The notes beneath the pieces were generated by a model, which saw only the letters and a list, made by a program, of their open reading frames with translations, was not told where the DNA came from and did no database searches. A program made the position numbers and the translations under genes. DNA of 64,000 bases, from positions 82,610 to 146,609 of the IMG/VR virus record IMGVR_UViG_3300020420_000008. One strand, written 5' to 3'. Positions 27,619 to 36,595 of this stretch are shown in pieces (positions within the stretch are counted from its first letter, which is position 1; every line of letters begins with the position of its first letter). This DNA comes from a virus.

Positions 27619-29565
27619 ATGGCATTTCAAGTATCACCTGGAGTAAATGTAAGCGAAGTTGATCTTACTACTGTTGTGCCTGCCGTTTCAACAACAACTG
27701 GAGCGATAGCTGGACATTTTCGTTGGGGACCTGCTGATAAGAGAGTACTAATCGATTCTGAAGATAGATTAGTTTCCAACTTTCACAAGCCTAACGCAAA
27801 TACAGCCGATGACTTCTTTACGGCAGCCAATTTTTTAGCATATGGTAACTCTCTAGTTACAGTGAGAGTGGTAGACAGTACAGTAGCAAAGAACGCAGTT
27901 TCTGGCACTGTTGCCGCCTACATCTCAAACGATGATTATTATAACGAAGCATATTCACACAACTCAAGCAGTGGAGATTGGGTTGCGAGATATCCTGGTA
28001 TATTAGGTAACAGTGTAAAAGTATCTGTCTGTCAAAGCAAGGCGGCTTACGAAAGTGCTAGTACTCTGCATACCGCAACATATTCAATAACTCAAAACAC
28101 AAAAACTTTGGTATTTAACCAAGACTCAATAACATTAACCACCGACTTCACAGTTGGAGATATATTATTATTGGGTACGAACTTAGAACAAAGAAAAATT
28201 ACAGCAATATCTGGTAACAACATCACACTAGACAGTAACTATACTGGCGACACACTTACTAGAAGTAACAGTGCGATTACAAGAAGATGGGAGTTCTTCA
28301 ACTCATTTGATCATGCACCGACAACTACAATCTCCGCTAACACAGTAAATTCTGAAGGCGATGCAATACATGTTGCAGTTGTAGATGAAGATGGACATAT
28401 CACAGGAACAGCAGGTTCTATGATAGAATCATATTCACATGTGTCAATAGCGTCTGATGCTAAGACTGAACAAGGAGGGAACAACTTCTATAAAGATGTT
28501 ATCAATAATAACTCAAACTGGATATGGTGGGGAGCCCACAATGCAAACTTGACAAATGCTGGACAAGAAGCTAAAAAAGGCAATGACGGAACAGCAGGTT
28601 CAGGTAATAGCTTTGGTGGTGCTACAAAACCAGTAACAAATAGTTTATCACTTGGTAAAGATGGTGGTATACCTACAACAGCAAACTACACAGCTGGATA
28701 TAATAAGTTTAAATCAGCCGATGATGTTGATGTATCACTTATATTAGGTTCATCTGCCGACACAACTCTTGCTACACATTTAATCAATAATATAGCTGAA
28801 CATAGAAAAGATTGTGTTGCGGTGATATCACCTGAAAGAACAGACGTAGTTAATAATGATAGCTACGATGGTAAACAAGCACAAGATATTGTAGCATTCA
28901 GAAATACCTTACCTTCATCTTCATACAGCGTAATGGATTCAGGTTGGAAATACATGTATGATAAGTATAATGATATATTCAGATATGTGCCTCTAAACGG
29001 AGATACAGCTGGACTCATGGTACAATCAGACTTGACAAGAGATCCATGGTTCTCACCAGCTGGTTATAACAGAGGTAATGTCAAGAATGCAGTTAAACTA
29101 GCATTCAATCCATCGAAAGCAGATAGAGATGAACTCTACAAGAGTGGTGTAAATCCAGTTGTATCATTTCCAGGACAAGGAACAGTTCTGTTTGGTGATA
29201 AGACAATGCTCACACAACCAAGTGCTTTTGATAGAATAAACGTAAGAAGACTATTCATTGTACTAGAAAAAGCAATTGCAACGGCAGCCAAATTCACACT
29301 ATTTGAATTTAACGATGCTTTCACACAATCGCAGTTCAAAAATCTAGTAGAACCATTCTTACGAGATGTTCAAGGACGAAGAGGTATTACAGATTTCGCA
29401 GTTGTATGTGACGGAACAAACAATACAGGAGAAGTGATTGATAGAAATGAATTTGTTGGTGACATATATGTCAAACCATCACGTTCAATAAACTTCATTC
29501 AACTTAATTTTGTAGCAGTACGTTCAGGCATAGAATTTTCTGAAATAGTAGGCAAAGCAACATAA
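27619..29565 (+). CDS. gp18: tail sheath protein gp18
   Basis: 648 residues against 659 in T4. The N-terminus FQVSPGVNVSEVDLTTVVP and the C-terminal sequence FVGDIYVKPSRSINFIQLNF are characteristic of contractile sheath proteins, as is the NVRRLFIVLEKAIATAAKF segment near residue 545. gp18 forms the six-start contractile sheath around the gp19 tube. The middle region (about 100-350) is the variable surface domain. The stop codon lies inside a CATAAATA late-like box for gp19. Confidence 0.95.
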   Translation: MAFQVSPGVNVSEVDLTTVVPAVSTTTGAIAGHFRWGPADKRVLIDSEDRLVSNFHKPNANTADDFFTAANFLAYGNSLVTVRVVDSTVAKNAVSGTVAAYISNDDYYNEAYSHNSSSGDWVARYPGILGNSVKVSVCQSKAAYESASTLHTATYSITQNTKTLVFNQDSITLTTDFTVGDILLLGTNLEQRKITAISGNNITLDSNYTGDTLTRSNSAITRRWEFFNSFDHAPTTTISANTVNSEGDAIHVAVVDEDGHITGTAGSMIESYSHVSIASDAKTEQGGNNFYKDVINNNSNWIWWGAHNANLTNAGQEAKKGNDGTAGSGNSFGGATKPVTNSLSLGKDGGIPTTANYTAGYNKFKSADDVDVSLILGSSADTTLATHLINNIAEHRKDCVAVISPERTDVVNNDSYDGKQAQDIVAFRNTLPSSSYSVMDSGWKYMYDKYNDIFRYVPLNGDTAGLMVQSDLTRDPWFSPAGYNRGNVKNAVKLAFNPSKADRDELYKSGVNPVVSFPGQGTVLFGDKTMLTQPSAFDRINVRRLFIVLEKAIATAAKFTLFEFNDAFTQSQFKNLVEPFLRDVQGRRGITDFAVVCDGTNNTGEVIDRNEFVGDIYVKPSRSINFIQLNFVAVRSGIEFSEIVGKAT

Positions 29566-29568
29566 ATA
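29561..29568 (+). promoter_or_regulatory. variant late promoter (CATAAATA)
   Basis: One base from TATAAATA, overlapping the gp18 stop and 19 nt before the gp19 start. Position at the boundary of two major tail genes supports function. Confidence 0.6.
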
Positions 29569-29587
29569 GGGACACAGGAGAAAAAAC

Positions 29588-30136
29588 ATGGCTTTTAACG
29601 TAAATGAGTTTGCTGGCGCCCTAAAATCAGGTGGTGCAAGAAATTCACTCTTTCAAGTAAATATCACAAATCCTATAAACGGAGTTGCTGATGCTACTGT
29701 TCCTTTTATGTGTAAAGGCGCTCAAGTGCCTGCCGCCACATTGGGAACAATCGAAGTACCATACTTTGGTAGACAAATCAAAGTTGCAGGAAATAGAACT
29801 TATGCTGAGTGGGCACCTACTATTATAAATGATGAAGACATGAGTATACGAAATGCAATGGAACAATGGAATCATTCAATCAACAGTGTTCAAGGAAACT
29901 TGAGAGCCACTGGTGGTTCTGCTCCAAGTCTATACAAAGCTTCAGCACAAGTTACTCAGTTCTCAAAGACAGGTGAAATTTTAAGAGTGTATGATTTTGT
30001 AGGATTGTACCCATCTGAAGTATCTACTATAGATATGGCGTGGGACGCTGAAACAATTCAAGAGTATACTGTTACATTTCAGTACGACTATTGGCAAGTA
30101 TCAGGCGGAACTACTGGTAACGCTGGCGGAATTTAA
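29588..30136 (+). CDS. gp19: tail tube protein gp19
   Basis: 182 residues (T4: 163). The pattern MAFNVNEFAGALKSGGARNS followed by LFQVNIT, a VPFMCKGAQVPAATLG segment, and a C-terminal YTVTFQYDYWQVSG matches tail tube proteins of marine T4-like phages. It polymerises into the rigid inner tube inside the sheath. The ribosome binding site is ACAGGAG. It directly follows gp18, as in T4. Confidence 0.94.
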   Translation: MAFNVNEFAGALKSGGARNSLFQVNITNPINGVADATVPFMCKGAQVPAATLGTIEVPYFGRQIKVAGNRTYAEWAPTIINDEDMSIRNAMEQWNHSINSVQGNLRATGGSAPSLYKASAQVTQFSKTGEILRVYDFVGLYPSEVSTIDMAWDAETIQEYTVTFQYDYWQVSGGTTGNAGGI

Positions 30137-30159
30137 ACCGAATTGATGATTTCGTGAGT

Positions 30160-30167
30160 CATAAATA
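30160..30167 (+). promoter_or_regulatory. variant late promoter (CATAAATA)
   Basis: One base from consensus, in the 58-nt gap between gp19 and gp20 and 27 nt before the gp20 start. Confidence 0.6.
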
Positions 30168-30194
30168 GTATAAGACACACGTAAAGGATATAAT

Positions 30195-31727
30195 ATGGCA
30201 GAAGAAAGAAAAGGTTTTCTGCGAGAAGCAGTAGAACTATTCGGATTTCGTATAGGGCGTCCCGAAAGAGAACAACCACTTCCCTCATTTGTACCACCTT
30301 CTCAAGATGATGGCGCTATCGCTATCAATGAGGGTGGTGCTTTCGGCACAACAGTTGATTTAGATAATAGAATCAAAAGTGAAACTCAATTAATCACAAA
30401 ATATAGAGAGATGGCTCTGCAACCAGAGGCAGAGAAAGCTATTGATGATATTGTTAATGAAGCAATTATCATTGACGATAACAAAATGCCTGTTGAGATG
30501 GACTTAGATGAAATTGAAGAACTCTCTGACGATATTAAAGATATAATGAGAGAAGAGTTTACACATTGCTTGAAGCTTTTAAAAATGAACACAAAAGGTT
30601 ATGATGTGTTTCGTAACTGGTATGTTGATGGTAAACTATTTTATCATATTGTAATTGATTTAAAAAGTCCTAGATTAGGTATTAAAGAACTACGATATAT
30701 TGATCCTAGAAAGATTAAGAAAGTTAAGAAACCTGTAAGAAACAGAAAAACAATAGAACAAACTGCAAGCACATTAGGTAAAGAAGTACTATCAAAAAAG
30801 TTCGAAGAATTTTATCTATTTCAAAGCAAAGGTACAAATGACTCAGGTTCAGGCATCAAAATAGCACCTGATGCTATAGCATATTGTCACAGCGGTGTTA
30901 TGGATACACGAAACTATAATGTATTAGGACACATGCATAAAGCAATAAAACCTCTCAATCAGTTGAGAATGCTAGAAGATGCTACAGTTATCTATAGACT
31001 TGCAAGGGCACCTGAAAGAAGAATATTCTACATTGATGTTGGTAACTTACCAAAACAAAAAGCTGAACAATATCTACGAGATATGATGGTGAAGCATAAG
31101 AATAAATTAGTATATGACGCAAACACTGGTGAAGTAAGAGATGATAGAAAGTTTCTTACAATGCTTGAAGACTACTGGTTACCAAGACGAGAAGGTGGTA
31201 GAGGTACAGAGATAACAACATTACCTGGAGGGCAAAATTTAGGTGAACTAGAAGATGTACAATATTTTAGACGTAAGCTGTATGAGTCTTTGAACGTACC
31301 TGTATCAAGATTAGAGCAAGAAACGCAGTTCAATGTTGGTAGAGCGTCAGAGATAACAAGAGATGAAATTAAATTCTCAAAGTTTATTACAAGACTACGT
31401 TCTAAGTTTTCTGAATTGTTTATGATATTACTTGAAAAGCAGTTATTACTTAAAGGTGTCATGACATTTGGTGAATGGAATGAAATCAAAGATTTGATTA
31501 AGTTTGACTATCAAGAAGATAACCATTTCTCAGAACTTAGAGATGCAGAAGTATTACGAGAAAGATTAACATTATTACAAGAAATTGATCAATATACTGG
31601 TAAATATTTCTCTACAGATTGGATTAGAACTAATGTTTTAAAACAAACTGACGAAGAGAAAGAAGATATAGACAAACAAATAGAAGCCGAAGCAGAAACA
31701 GAAGAACCTGCTGATGAAGAAGAATAA
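30195..31727 (+). CDS. gp20: portal protein gp20
   Basis: 510 residues (T4: 524). Recognisable segments are LREAVELFGFRIGRP at the N-terminus, LITKYREMALQPEAEKAIDD, the RLARAPERRIFYIDVGNLPK helix-strand motif and LNVPVSRLEQE, all hallmarks of T4-family portals. Twelve copies form the DNA entry ring at the head vertex, where prohead assembly starts and terminase docks. The C-terminus is acidic (AEAETEEPADEEE). It is followed by the core genes 67 and 21-23, as in T4. Confidence 0.96.
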   Translation: MAEERKGFLREAVELFGFRIGRPEREQPLPSFVPPSQDDGAIAINEGGAFGTTVDLDNRIKSETQLITKYREMALQPEAEKAIDDIVNEAIIIDDNKMPVEMDLDEIEELSDDIKDIMREEFTHCLKLLKMNTKGYDVFRNWYVDGKLFYHIVIDLKSPRLGIKELRYIDPRKIKKVKKPVRNRKTIEQTASTLGKEVLSKKFEEFYLFQSKGTNDSGSGIKIAPDAIAYCHSGVMDTRNYNVLGHMHKAIKPLNQLRMLEDATVIYRLARAPERRIFYIDVGNLPKQKAEQYLRDMMVKHKNKLVYDANTGEVRDDRKFLTMLEDYWLPRREGGRGTEITTLPGGQNLGELEDVQYFRRKLYESLNVPVSRLEQETQFNVGRASEITRDEIKFSKFITRLRSKFSELFMILLEKQLLLKGVMTFGEWNEIKDLIKFDYQEDNHFSELRDAEVLRERLTLLQEIDQYTGKYFSTDWIRTNVLKQTDEEKEDIDKQIEAEAETEEPADEEE

Positions 31728-31729
31728 AT

Positions 31730-31737
31730 TATAAATA
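31730..31737 (+). promoter_or_regulatory. T4-type late promoter
   Basis: Exact TATAAATA lies 17 nt before the ATG at 31755, immediately after the gp20 stop. Confidence 0.8.
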
Positions 31738-31754
31738 AGTGAAAGGAAATAATT

Positions 31755-31985
31755 ATGGCTGACTATAGTACAAAAGACGCAATAGATTTTGCAGTAGATG
31801 GTAAATCTCAAGATTTTAAAAATGCTATACATGATATATTAGCAGATAGAGTTCAATCTGCTATTGAAATAAAAAAATTAGATGTTACTAGTACTTTTAT
31901 GCAAGCTGATGATGTAGATACGCTACCTTCAGAAGTTGAGCCAGAAGAAACAGAGGATAAATCCGATGAAACTACAGAGGTTTAA
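31755..31985 (+). CDS. gp67: prohead core protein gp67
   Basis: 76 residues with a short helical first half (TKDAIDFAVDGKSQDFKNAI, then ILADRVQSAIEIKK) and a strongly acidic tail (EVEPEETEDKSDETTE). Size, acidity and the place between genes 20 and 21 match T4 gp67, an internal scaffold protein cleaved by gp21. Its last 20 nt overlap the next small gene. Confidence 0.8.
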   Translation: MADYSTKDAIDFAVDGKSQDFKNAIHDILADRVQSAIEIKKLDVTSTFMQADDVDTLPSEVEPEETEDKSDETTEV

Positions 31986-32178
31986 ACAGTTTGACGAAAA
32001 TATCGCCGCCGATTTTGCGAATATGGATAAGCAAGATGATGATCAAGAAGCCAAAGAACTGAAGCCACGTTCTAAAGGTGAAGAGAATTTTGTAAAAATG
32101 CATACATATTCAAAGTCTGATGCTGAGCCAGCAGGACAGGATCATATATTTAATGGTGATATAAAAAATGTTAAGTGA
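31966..32178 (+). CDS. small core-region protein, 70 aa
   Basis: Begins MKLQRFKQFDENIAADFANM and continues acidic/basic, ending in GQDHIFNGDIKNVK. It overlaps gp67 by 20 nt and the next gene by 11 nt, in different frames, so the three are translationally linked. It may be a prohead core component, as expected for the stretch between 67 and 21. An upstream in-frame TTG (31936) would lengthen it but has no better ribosome binding site. Confidence 0.6.
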   Translation: MKLQRFKQFDENIAADFANMDKQDDDQEAKELKPRSKGEENFVKMHTYSKSDAEPAGQDHIFNGDIKNVK

Positions 32179-32404
32179 GAGCGTATTAGATACACTGCGT
32201 AAAATTGTAAAAGATAAGCAGGCATCAAAAGTAAAATTTAAAAATGGTAAAATGATGAATATTGATATGACAACTGCAAATATGATAGTGCAGTCATATG
32301 ATAAAAGAATTACAAAGCCTGAATTAAAGAAGAAAGTTGAGAAGATGATTGATGGAAGTCCTGAAGGACTTATGAAAGTATTAGATATTATGTATAAGAA
32401 ATAG
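32168..32404 (+). CDS. gp68-like prohead core protein (tentative), 78 aa
   Basis: Helical and basic (LDTLRKIVKDKQASKVKFKN, then KPELKKKVEKMIDG, MKVLDIMYKK). Location after gp67 and before gp21, and a size below 100 residues with helix-rich character, fit the gene 68 position of T4-like phages. Similarity to T4 gp68 itself is not obvious to me, so the assignment is by synteny. Confidence 0.6.
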   Translation: MLSESVLDTLRKIVKDKQASKVKFKNGKMMNIDMTTANMIVQSYDKRITKPELKKKVEKMIDGSPEGLMKVLDIMYKK

Positions 32405-32413
32405 GGTAAAGAA

Positions 32414-32668
32414 ATGGCAATATCAATAAAGGGAACAGCAACAGCACTTGCTACAGGCACTACAAAGTTTAAAACTGCAACGGCTGTTTATCTTTGCGGA
32501 CATACCTCTGCAACTGAAGTCACATTAAGAAATGAAGATGATGACGCAGATTTAGGTACCATTAAGATACCAGCTAACGGAACTGTCGTAGTTAATCTAG
32601 TAATAGGACAAGGACTCAGAGGTCCAACTACAGTGTTAGGCACACATGTTGCCTCTGGTGGGAGTTAA
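32414..32668 (+). CDS. small beta-rich structural protein, 84 aa
   Basis: All short beta strands (ISIKGTATALATGTTKFKTA, then TIKIPANGTVVVNLVIGQGL), resembling small head or fibre decoration proteins of marine myophages. It is placed between core genes and the protease gene and separated from gp21 by only 2 nt, so it is co-expressed with head genes. No T4 counterpart is known to me; a head-decoration role is inferred. Confidence 0.65.
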   Translation: MAISIKGTATALATGTTKFKTATAVYLCGHTSATEVTLRNEDDDADLGTIKIPANGTVVVNLVIGQGLRGPTTVLGTHVASGGS

Positions 32669-32670
32669 AG

Positions 32671-33324
32671 ATGGCACTGAAACTCATAACTGAAACTACA
32701 GAAGAAGTAAAATATCTTACTGAAGAAAAAAATGGTAAGAAAGCATTGCATATTGAAGGTATCTTCATGCAAGGTGATATTAAGAATAAGAATGGTAGAA
32801 TGTATCCTAAAGATATACTACTAAAAGAAGTAAATAGATATAACAAAGAATATATTGCTAAGAATAGAGCATATGGAGAATTAGGACATCCACAAGGTCC
32901 AACTATCAATCTAGAAAGAGTATCGCATATGATAACACAACTAGAACCGGATGGTTCAAACTTTATGGGTAAAGCTAAGATTATGACAGATACACCATAT
33001 GGTAAAATAGTTGAGTCACTTATAAATGAAGGCGCTCAATTAGGAGTATCAAGTCGTGGTATGGGTAGTCTAAAACAAGTAAATGGTACTAACGAGGTGC
33101 AGAAAGATTTTTATCTAGCAACTGCCGCCGACATTGTGGCAGATCCGTCAGCACCAAATGCGTTTGTAAATGGCATCATGGAAAGTAAAGAATGGGTATG
33201 GGATAACGGAATCATTAGAGAAGCCGATATCGCTAGTATGCATAAAGAGGTTAAGACAGCCTCAAAAAGTGAATTAGAGAATGTTAAACTAAAAGTTTTT
33301 GAAAATTTTCTTTCAAAATTATGA
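32671..33324 (+). CDS. gp21: prohead protease gp21
   Basis: 217 residues (T4: 212). Serine protease of the herpesvirus-assemblin-like fold: probable catalytic His73 in GELGHPQ and Ser127 or Ser128 in GVSSRGMG. NGRMYPKDIL and ITQLEPDGSNFMGKAKI are family-typical. It degrades the core and trims gp23 during head maturation. The gp23 sequence in this window has a fitting site after Glu61 (LLGE/AAP). No key residue is missing. Confidence 0.94.
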   Translation: MALKLITETTEEVKYLTEEKNGKKALHIEGIFMQGDIKNKNGRMYPKDILLKEVNRYNKEYIAKNRAYGELGHPQGPTINLERVSHMITQLEPDGSNFMGKAKIMTDTPYGKIVESLINEGAQLGVSSRGMGSLKQVNGTNEVQKDFYLATAADIVADPSAPNAFVNGIMESKEWVWDNGIIREADIASMHKEVKTASKSELENVKLKVFENFLSKL

Positions 33325-33327
33325 TTT

Positions 33328-33335
33328 TATAAATA
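33328..33335 (+). promoter_or_regulatory. T4-type late promoter
   Basis: Exact TATAAATA lies 40 nt before the gp22 start at 33376, directly after the gp21 stop. The leader has AAAAGGAG. Confidence 0.85.
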
Positions 33336-33375
33336 GATTGTAAATAACTTAAAATCGATCAAAAGGAGCAAGTAC

Positions 33376-34512
33376 ATGTCCGATCAAGTTCAAGAAACAA
33401 ATCTAGAGGAAGATGAAATCCTCGATGATGTAGTTGCTGATCAGGAAGTTGAAGTTGACTTAGATGATAGCATTGATGAGGCGAAAAAAGCATCAATGGG
33501 CGATCCTTCAGAAATTCCAGATCCAGAAGCTAAAACAAATTCAGGTAAAGAAGCACCAAAAGGTGGAGAACCTATGGTGAAATTACCAAACACAAAAGTT
33601 GGTATGATTCAGGCGGCTATGAATCACCTAAAGTCTATGAAAAAAGTTCAGGTTCAAGATATGGTTAATGCTATGATGAAGCCAGAAGGTTATGGAAGCA
33701 TCACAAGCAAAAAGCATAAGTACGGTGAAGAAGTTGAAAATGATTCACCAACATTATCTGAGGTAATAAAAGTATCTAAAGAAGATATTGATGTATCTGA
33801 AGATATGAAAGCTATGTTTGGTTCTGAAGATTTATCAGAAGACTTCAGAGATAAAGCAACAACTATCTTTGAATCTGCTGTTCTTTCAAAAGTAAATGAA
33901 GTATTAGAGTCTGCTACAATAGACATGAATGCTGAAATTGAAGCTGAAAGAGCAACCGCAAGAGCAGACATGGAAAGTAAGCTTGATGATTATCTAGACT
34001 ACGTTGTAAACGAGTGGGTAAAAGAAAATGAACTAGCTATTGAAAAAGGCATACGTTCAGAAATCGTAGAGAATTTCATGGTAGGACTTAGAAATCTTTT
34101 CACAGAAAACTATATCGACATTCCTGAAGATAAAGTAGATATTGTTGATGAGATGGCAGCCAAAGTCGAAGAGCAAGAACAAGCTGTTAACGAAGAAATA
34201 GAGAAGAACATTGAACTTAAAAAAGAGTTGAATGCTCTAAAAATGGACAAAGCCTTAGACGAAGTAAGTGAAGGACTCACTGAAACACAAAAGGAAAAGT
34301 TTATATCTTTAGCTGAAGGCGTTGATTATGAAGGTGATGACTACAGCGATAAGTTAAAGACTATAAAAGAGAACTACTTCCCACAAGAAGAAGTTGTTGA
34401 AAATAAAGATGTGTCTGATGAGGAACCTCTAGAAAATTTAGAGGAAGAAACAAAAGTGAACGGCTCTATGGCAAATTATATGAATGCCATATCTCGAAGC
34501 ATCAAAAAGTAG
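33376..34512 (+). CDS. gp22: prohead scaffold protein gp22
   Basis: 378 residues, very acidic, with long helices and coiled-coil segments (EIEAERATARADMESKLDDY, EEQEQAVNEEIEKNIELKKE). The end ANYMNAISRSIKK is typical of T4-like gp22. It forms the internal scaffold around which gp23 assembles and is then digested by gp21. The N-terminal 45 residues are an Asp/Glu-rich leader. It is longer than T4 gp22 (269). Confidence 0.9.
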   Translation: MSDQVQETNLEEDEILDDVVADQEVEVDLDDSIDEAKKASMGDPSEIPDPEAKTNSGKEAPKGGEPMVKLPNTKVGMIQAAMNHLKSMKKVQVQDMVNAMMKPEGYGSITSKKHKYGEEVENDSPTLSEVIKVSKEDIDVSEDMKAMFGSEDLSEDFRDKATTIFESAVLSKVNEVLESATIDMNAEIEAERATARADMESKLDDYLDYVVNEWVKENELAIEKGIRSEIVENFMVGLRNLFTENYIDIPEDKVDIVDEMAAKVEEQEQAVNEEIEKNIELKKELNALKMDKALDEVSEGLTETQKEKFISLAEGVDYEGDDYSDKLKTIKENYFPQEEVVENKDVSDEEPLENLEEETKVNGSMANYMNAISRSIKK

Positions 34513-34517
34513 TAAAT

Positions 34518-34525
34518 TATAAATA
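34518..34525 (+). promoter_or_regulatory. T4-type late promoter
   Basis: Exact TATAAATA lies 39 nt before the gp23 start at 34565, with AAAAGGAG as ribosome binding site. A dedicated promoter fits the most abundant virion protein. Confidence 0.87.
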
Positions 34526-34564
34526 TTGATTAATAGGCTGAAATTAGTTTAAAAGGAGACTAAA

Positions 34565-35953
34565 ATGTATCAATCTGATGAACTTCAAAAGAAGTGGCAG
34601 CCAGTTCTTGAGCATCCTGATTTAGCAGAGATTAAAGATGCACATAAAAGAGCCGTAACTGCAACTCTTCTTGAAAACCAAGAAAGATCCGCCAGAGAGG
34701 AATCTCATGGTACTGGTGGATATCAAGCTCCTTCGCTCTTAGGCGAGGCGGCGCCAACTAACGCAATGGGTGCGTCATCATCAACTGCTAGTGATGGCTC
34801 AATTGACACTTTCGATCCAGTGTTAATCTCGCTCGTAAGACGTTCTATGCCAAATCTAATTGCATATGACATCTGTGGTGTACAACCAATGAGCGGTCCA
34901 ACAGGACTTATCTTTGCGATGAGATCCCGACTATCAACACAAGGTGGAACTGAAGCACTGTTCAACGAAACAAACACAGTGTTCTCTGGTTCGGCGGCAG
35001 GAAATAACGCATCACAAGATGTTATAGATGGTGGTTCAACACCTCTACAACAAGCCGGTGCAGATCCAACCGCAAGAGCATCAGGTTCAGGATACACCGT
35101 TGGTACTGGTATGACAACTGCACAGGCTGAAGCACTAGGTGATGGTGCGTCAAATGCTTTCCAAGAAATGGCTTTCTCAATTGAGAAAATCTCAGTGACT
35201 GCTGTTTCAAGAGCATTAAAAGCTGAGTACACAATGGAATTAGCACAAGACTTGAAAGCAATTCATGGACTTGATGCTGAAACCGAATTGTCAAACATAC
35301 TATCTGCTGAAATCTTAGCTGAAATCAACAGAGAAGTTGTGAGAACAATTAACTACACAGCTACAGCTGGTTCACAAAATAACGTGACAACCGCAGGTAC
35401 TTTTGACTTAGACACAGACTCAAACGGACGTTGGAGTGTAGAAAAGTTCAAAGGTTTAATGTTTAACATCGAAAGAGATGCTAACGAAATCGCAAAAGCT
35501 ACCAGACGAGGGAAAGGTAACATGATGATCTGCTCATCAGATGTTGCTTCTGCTCTTCAAATGGCTGGTGTTCTCGACTATACACCTGCTCTTAACAACA
35601 ATCTACAAGTAGATGACACAGGTAACACCTTTGCTGGTGTTCTTAATGGAAGAATTAAGGTGTATATCGATCCTTATTTCTCACCTGCAAACTCCGGTGC
35701 ATCTGCTGAGAACTACTACACATTAGGCTATAAAGGTTCAAGTGCATTTGATGCTGGACTTTTCTACTGCCCATATGTACCTCTACAGATGGTAAGAGCA
35801 ATTGGAGAGAATACTTTCCAACCAAAAATCGGCTTCAAAACTAGATATGGAATGGTAGCAAACCCATTCGCAACATCTAATGCCGATGGTGCAATAGCTT
35901 TTGCTAAGAAGAACATCTACTACAGATTGTCTAAAGTAGCAAACTTAATGTAA
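34565..35953 (+). CDS. gp23: major capsid protein gp23
   Basis: 462 residues (T4: 521 before cleavage). Characteristic segments are LVRRSMPNLIAYDICGVQPM, TGLIFAMRSR, MAFSIEKISVTAVSRALKAEYTMELAQDLKAIHGLDAE (read in parts) and FKTRYGMVANPF near the end. The HK97-fold protein builds the head lattice. A gp21-type cleavage site (LLGE then AAP) falls after residue 61, matching the T4 site at 65. Codon choice is enriched in GCG/GCC where two Ala meet. It is followed by a strong terminator. Confidence 0.97.
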   Translation: MYQSDELQKKWQPVLEHPDLAEIKDAHKRAVTATLLENQERSAREESHGTGGYQAPSLLGEAAPTNAMGASSSTASDGSIDTFDPVLISLVRRSMPNLIAYDICGVQPMSGPTGLIFAMRSRLSTQGGTEALFNETNTVFSGSAAGNNASQDVIDGGSTPLQQAGADPTARASGSGYTVGTGMTTAQAEALGDGASNAFQEMAFSIEKISVTAVSRALKAEYTMELAQDLKAIHGLDAETELSNILSAEILAEINREVVRTINYTATAGSQNNVTTAGTFDLDTDSNGRWSVEKFKGLMFNIERDANEIAKATRRGKGNMMICSSDVASALQMAGVLDYTPALNNNLQVDDTGNTFAGVLNGRIKVYIDPYFSPANSGASAENYYTLGYKGSSAFDAGLFYCPYVPLQMVRAIGENTFQPKIGFKTRYGMVANPFATSNADGAIAFAKKNIYYRLSKVANLM

Positions 35954-35978
35954 TTAGTTTACAAGTTTACGTAAAACA

Positions 35979-36004
35979 AAAAGGGCGTTTCGGCGCCCTT
36001 TTTT
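35979..36004 (+). terminator. rho-independent terminator after gene 23
   Basis: AAAAGGGCGT and GGCGCCCTTTT pair around a TTCG tetraloop, giving a GC-rich stem followed by a T run. It ends the gp23 transcript and stands just before the late box at 36013. Confidence 0.92.
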
Positions 36005-36012
36005 ATTGTTCT

Positions 36013-36020
36013 TATAAATA
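36013..36020 (+). promoter_or_regulatory. T4-type late promoter
   Basis: Exact TATAAATA lies 20 nt before the ATG at 36041, 8 nt after the gp23 terminator, so expression of the next gene is uncoupled from gp23. AAGGAG follows as ribosome binding site. Confidence 0.85.
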
Positions 36021-36040
36021 GTGGATAAGGAGTATTAGAT

Positions 36041-36577
36041 ATGAGTTCACTACAAAGAACAATGCCTGAGAATTTAAGTTTTCTCTCACCTACAGGTTTT
36101 AAATTTGCAATACAGAAGTTACCTCATGTAAACTATTTCTGCACTAGTGCAGATATTCCTGATATAACTTTAGGACAAGTTGATCAAGAAAACTTATTCA
36201 TAAGAATACCTGTACCAGGAGATAAACTAGCATTCTCACCTTTAAACTTATCGTTTGCTATAGATGAAGATATGAAGAACTTCAAAGAGATATACGATTG
36301 GTTAATAGGTTTAGGTTATCCAGATAACTTTGAACAAAGAGCAAATCTACAAAGTGCCTTACAACAAAGAAACGAAAGATCAGGTTTAGTATATTCTGAT
36401 GGTAGTTTAATTATTACAACTGCACAATATCAACCAAATATATTAATAAACTTCATAGACTTATATCCCATAAGTATAGGTGGTTTAGAATTTAGTACTC
36501 AAAGTACCGATATCGAATATTTGCAAGGCTCCGTTTCATTCAATTATAGAAAGTATACGATTGACTTTATAAAATAA
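36041..36577 (+). CDS. tail/baseplate structural protein in the gene 3 position, 178 aa
   Basis: Segments LSFLSPTGFKFAIQKLPHVN, FIRIPVPGDKLAFSPLNLSF, DWLIGLGYPDNFEQ and VSFNYRKYTIDFIK mark a family of tail-tube-like structural proteins found after gene 23 in marine T4-like phages. The PVPGDKL then LNLSFAIDEDM pattern and a beta-rich end suggest the tail-tube fold seen in gp19, gp54 and gp3 relatives. In cyanophages gene 3 (tail completion) sits here. Exact identity among tube, initiator and terminator proteins is uncertain. It has its own late promoter. Confidence 0.7.
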   Translation: MSSLQRTMPENLSFLSPTGFKFAIQKLPHVNYFCTSADIPDITLGQVDQENLFIRIPVPGDKLAFSPLNLSFAIDEDMKNFKEIYDWLIGLGYPDNFEQRANLQSALQQRNERSGLVYSDGSLIITTAQYQPNILINFIDLYPISIGGLEFSTQSTDIEYLQGSVSFNYRKYTIDFIK

Positions 36578-36589
36578 ATATGTTATAGT
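36561..36589 (+). promoter_or_regulatory. sigma-70-type promoter positioned for a leaderless transcript
   Basis: TTGACT at 36561-36566, a 17-nt spacer and TATAGT at 36584-36589, overlapping the end of the preceding gene. Six bases separate the -10 box from the ATG at 36596, so transcription would begin at the start codon. There is no Shine-Dalgarno sequence before that ATG. It likely opens the uvsY-uvsW-55-47-46 transcript. Confidence 0.65.
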
Positions 36590-36595
36590 GATAGT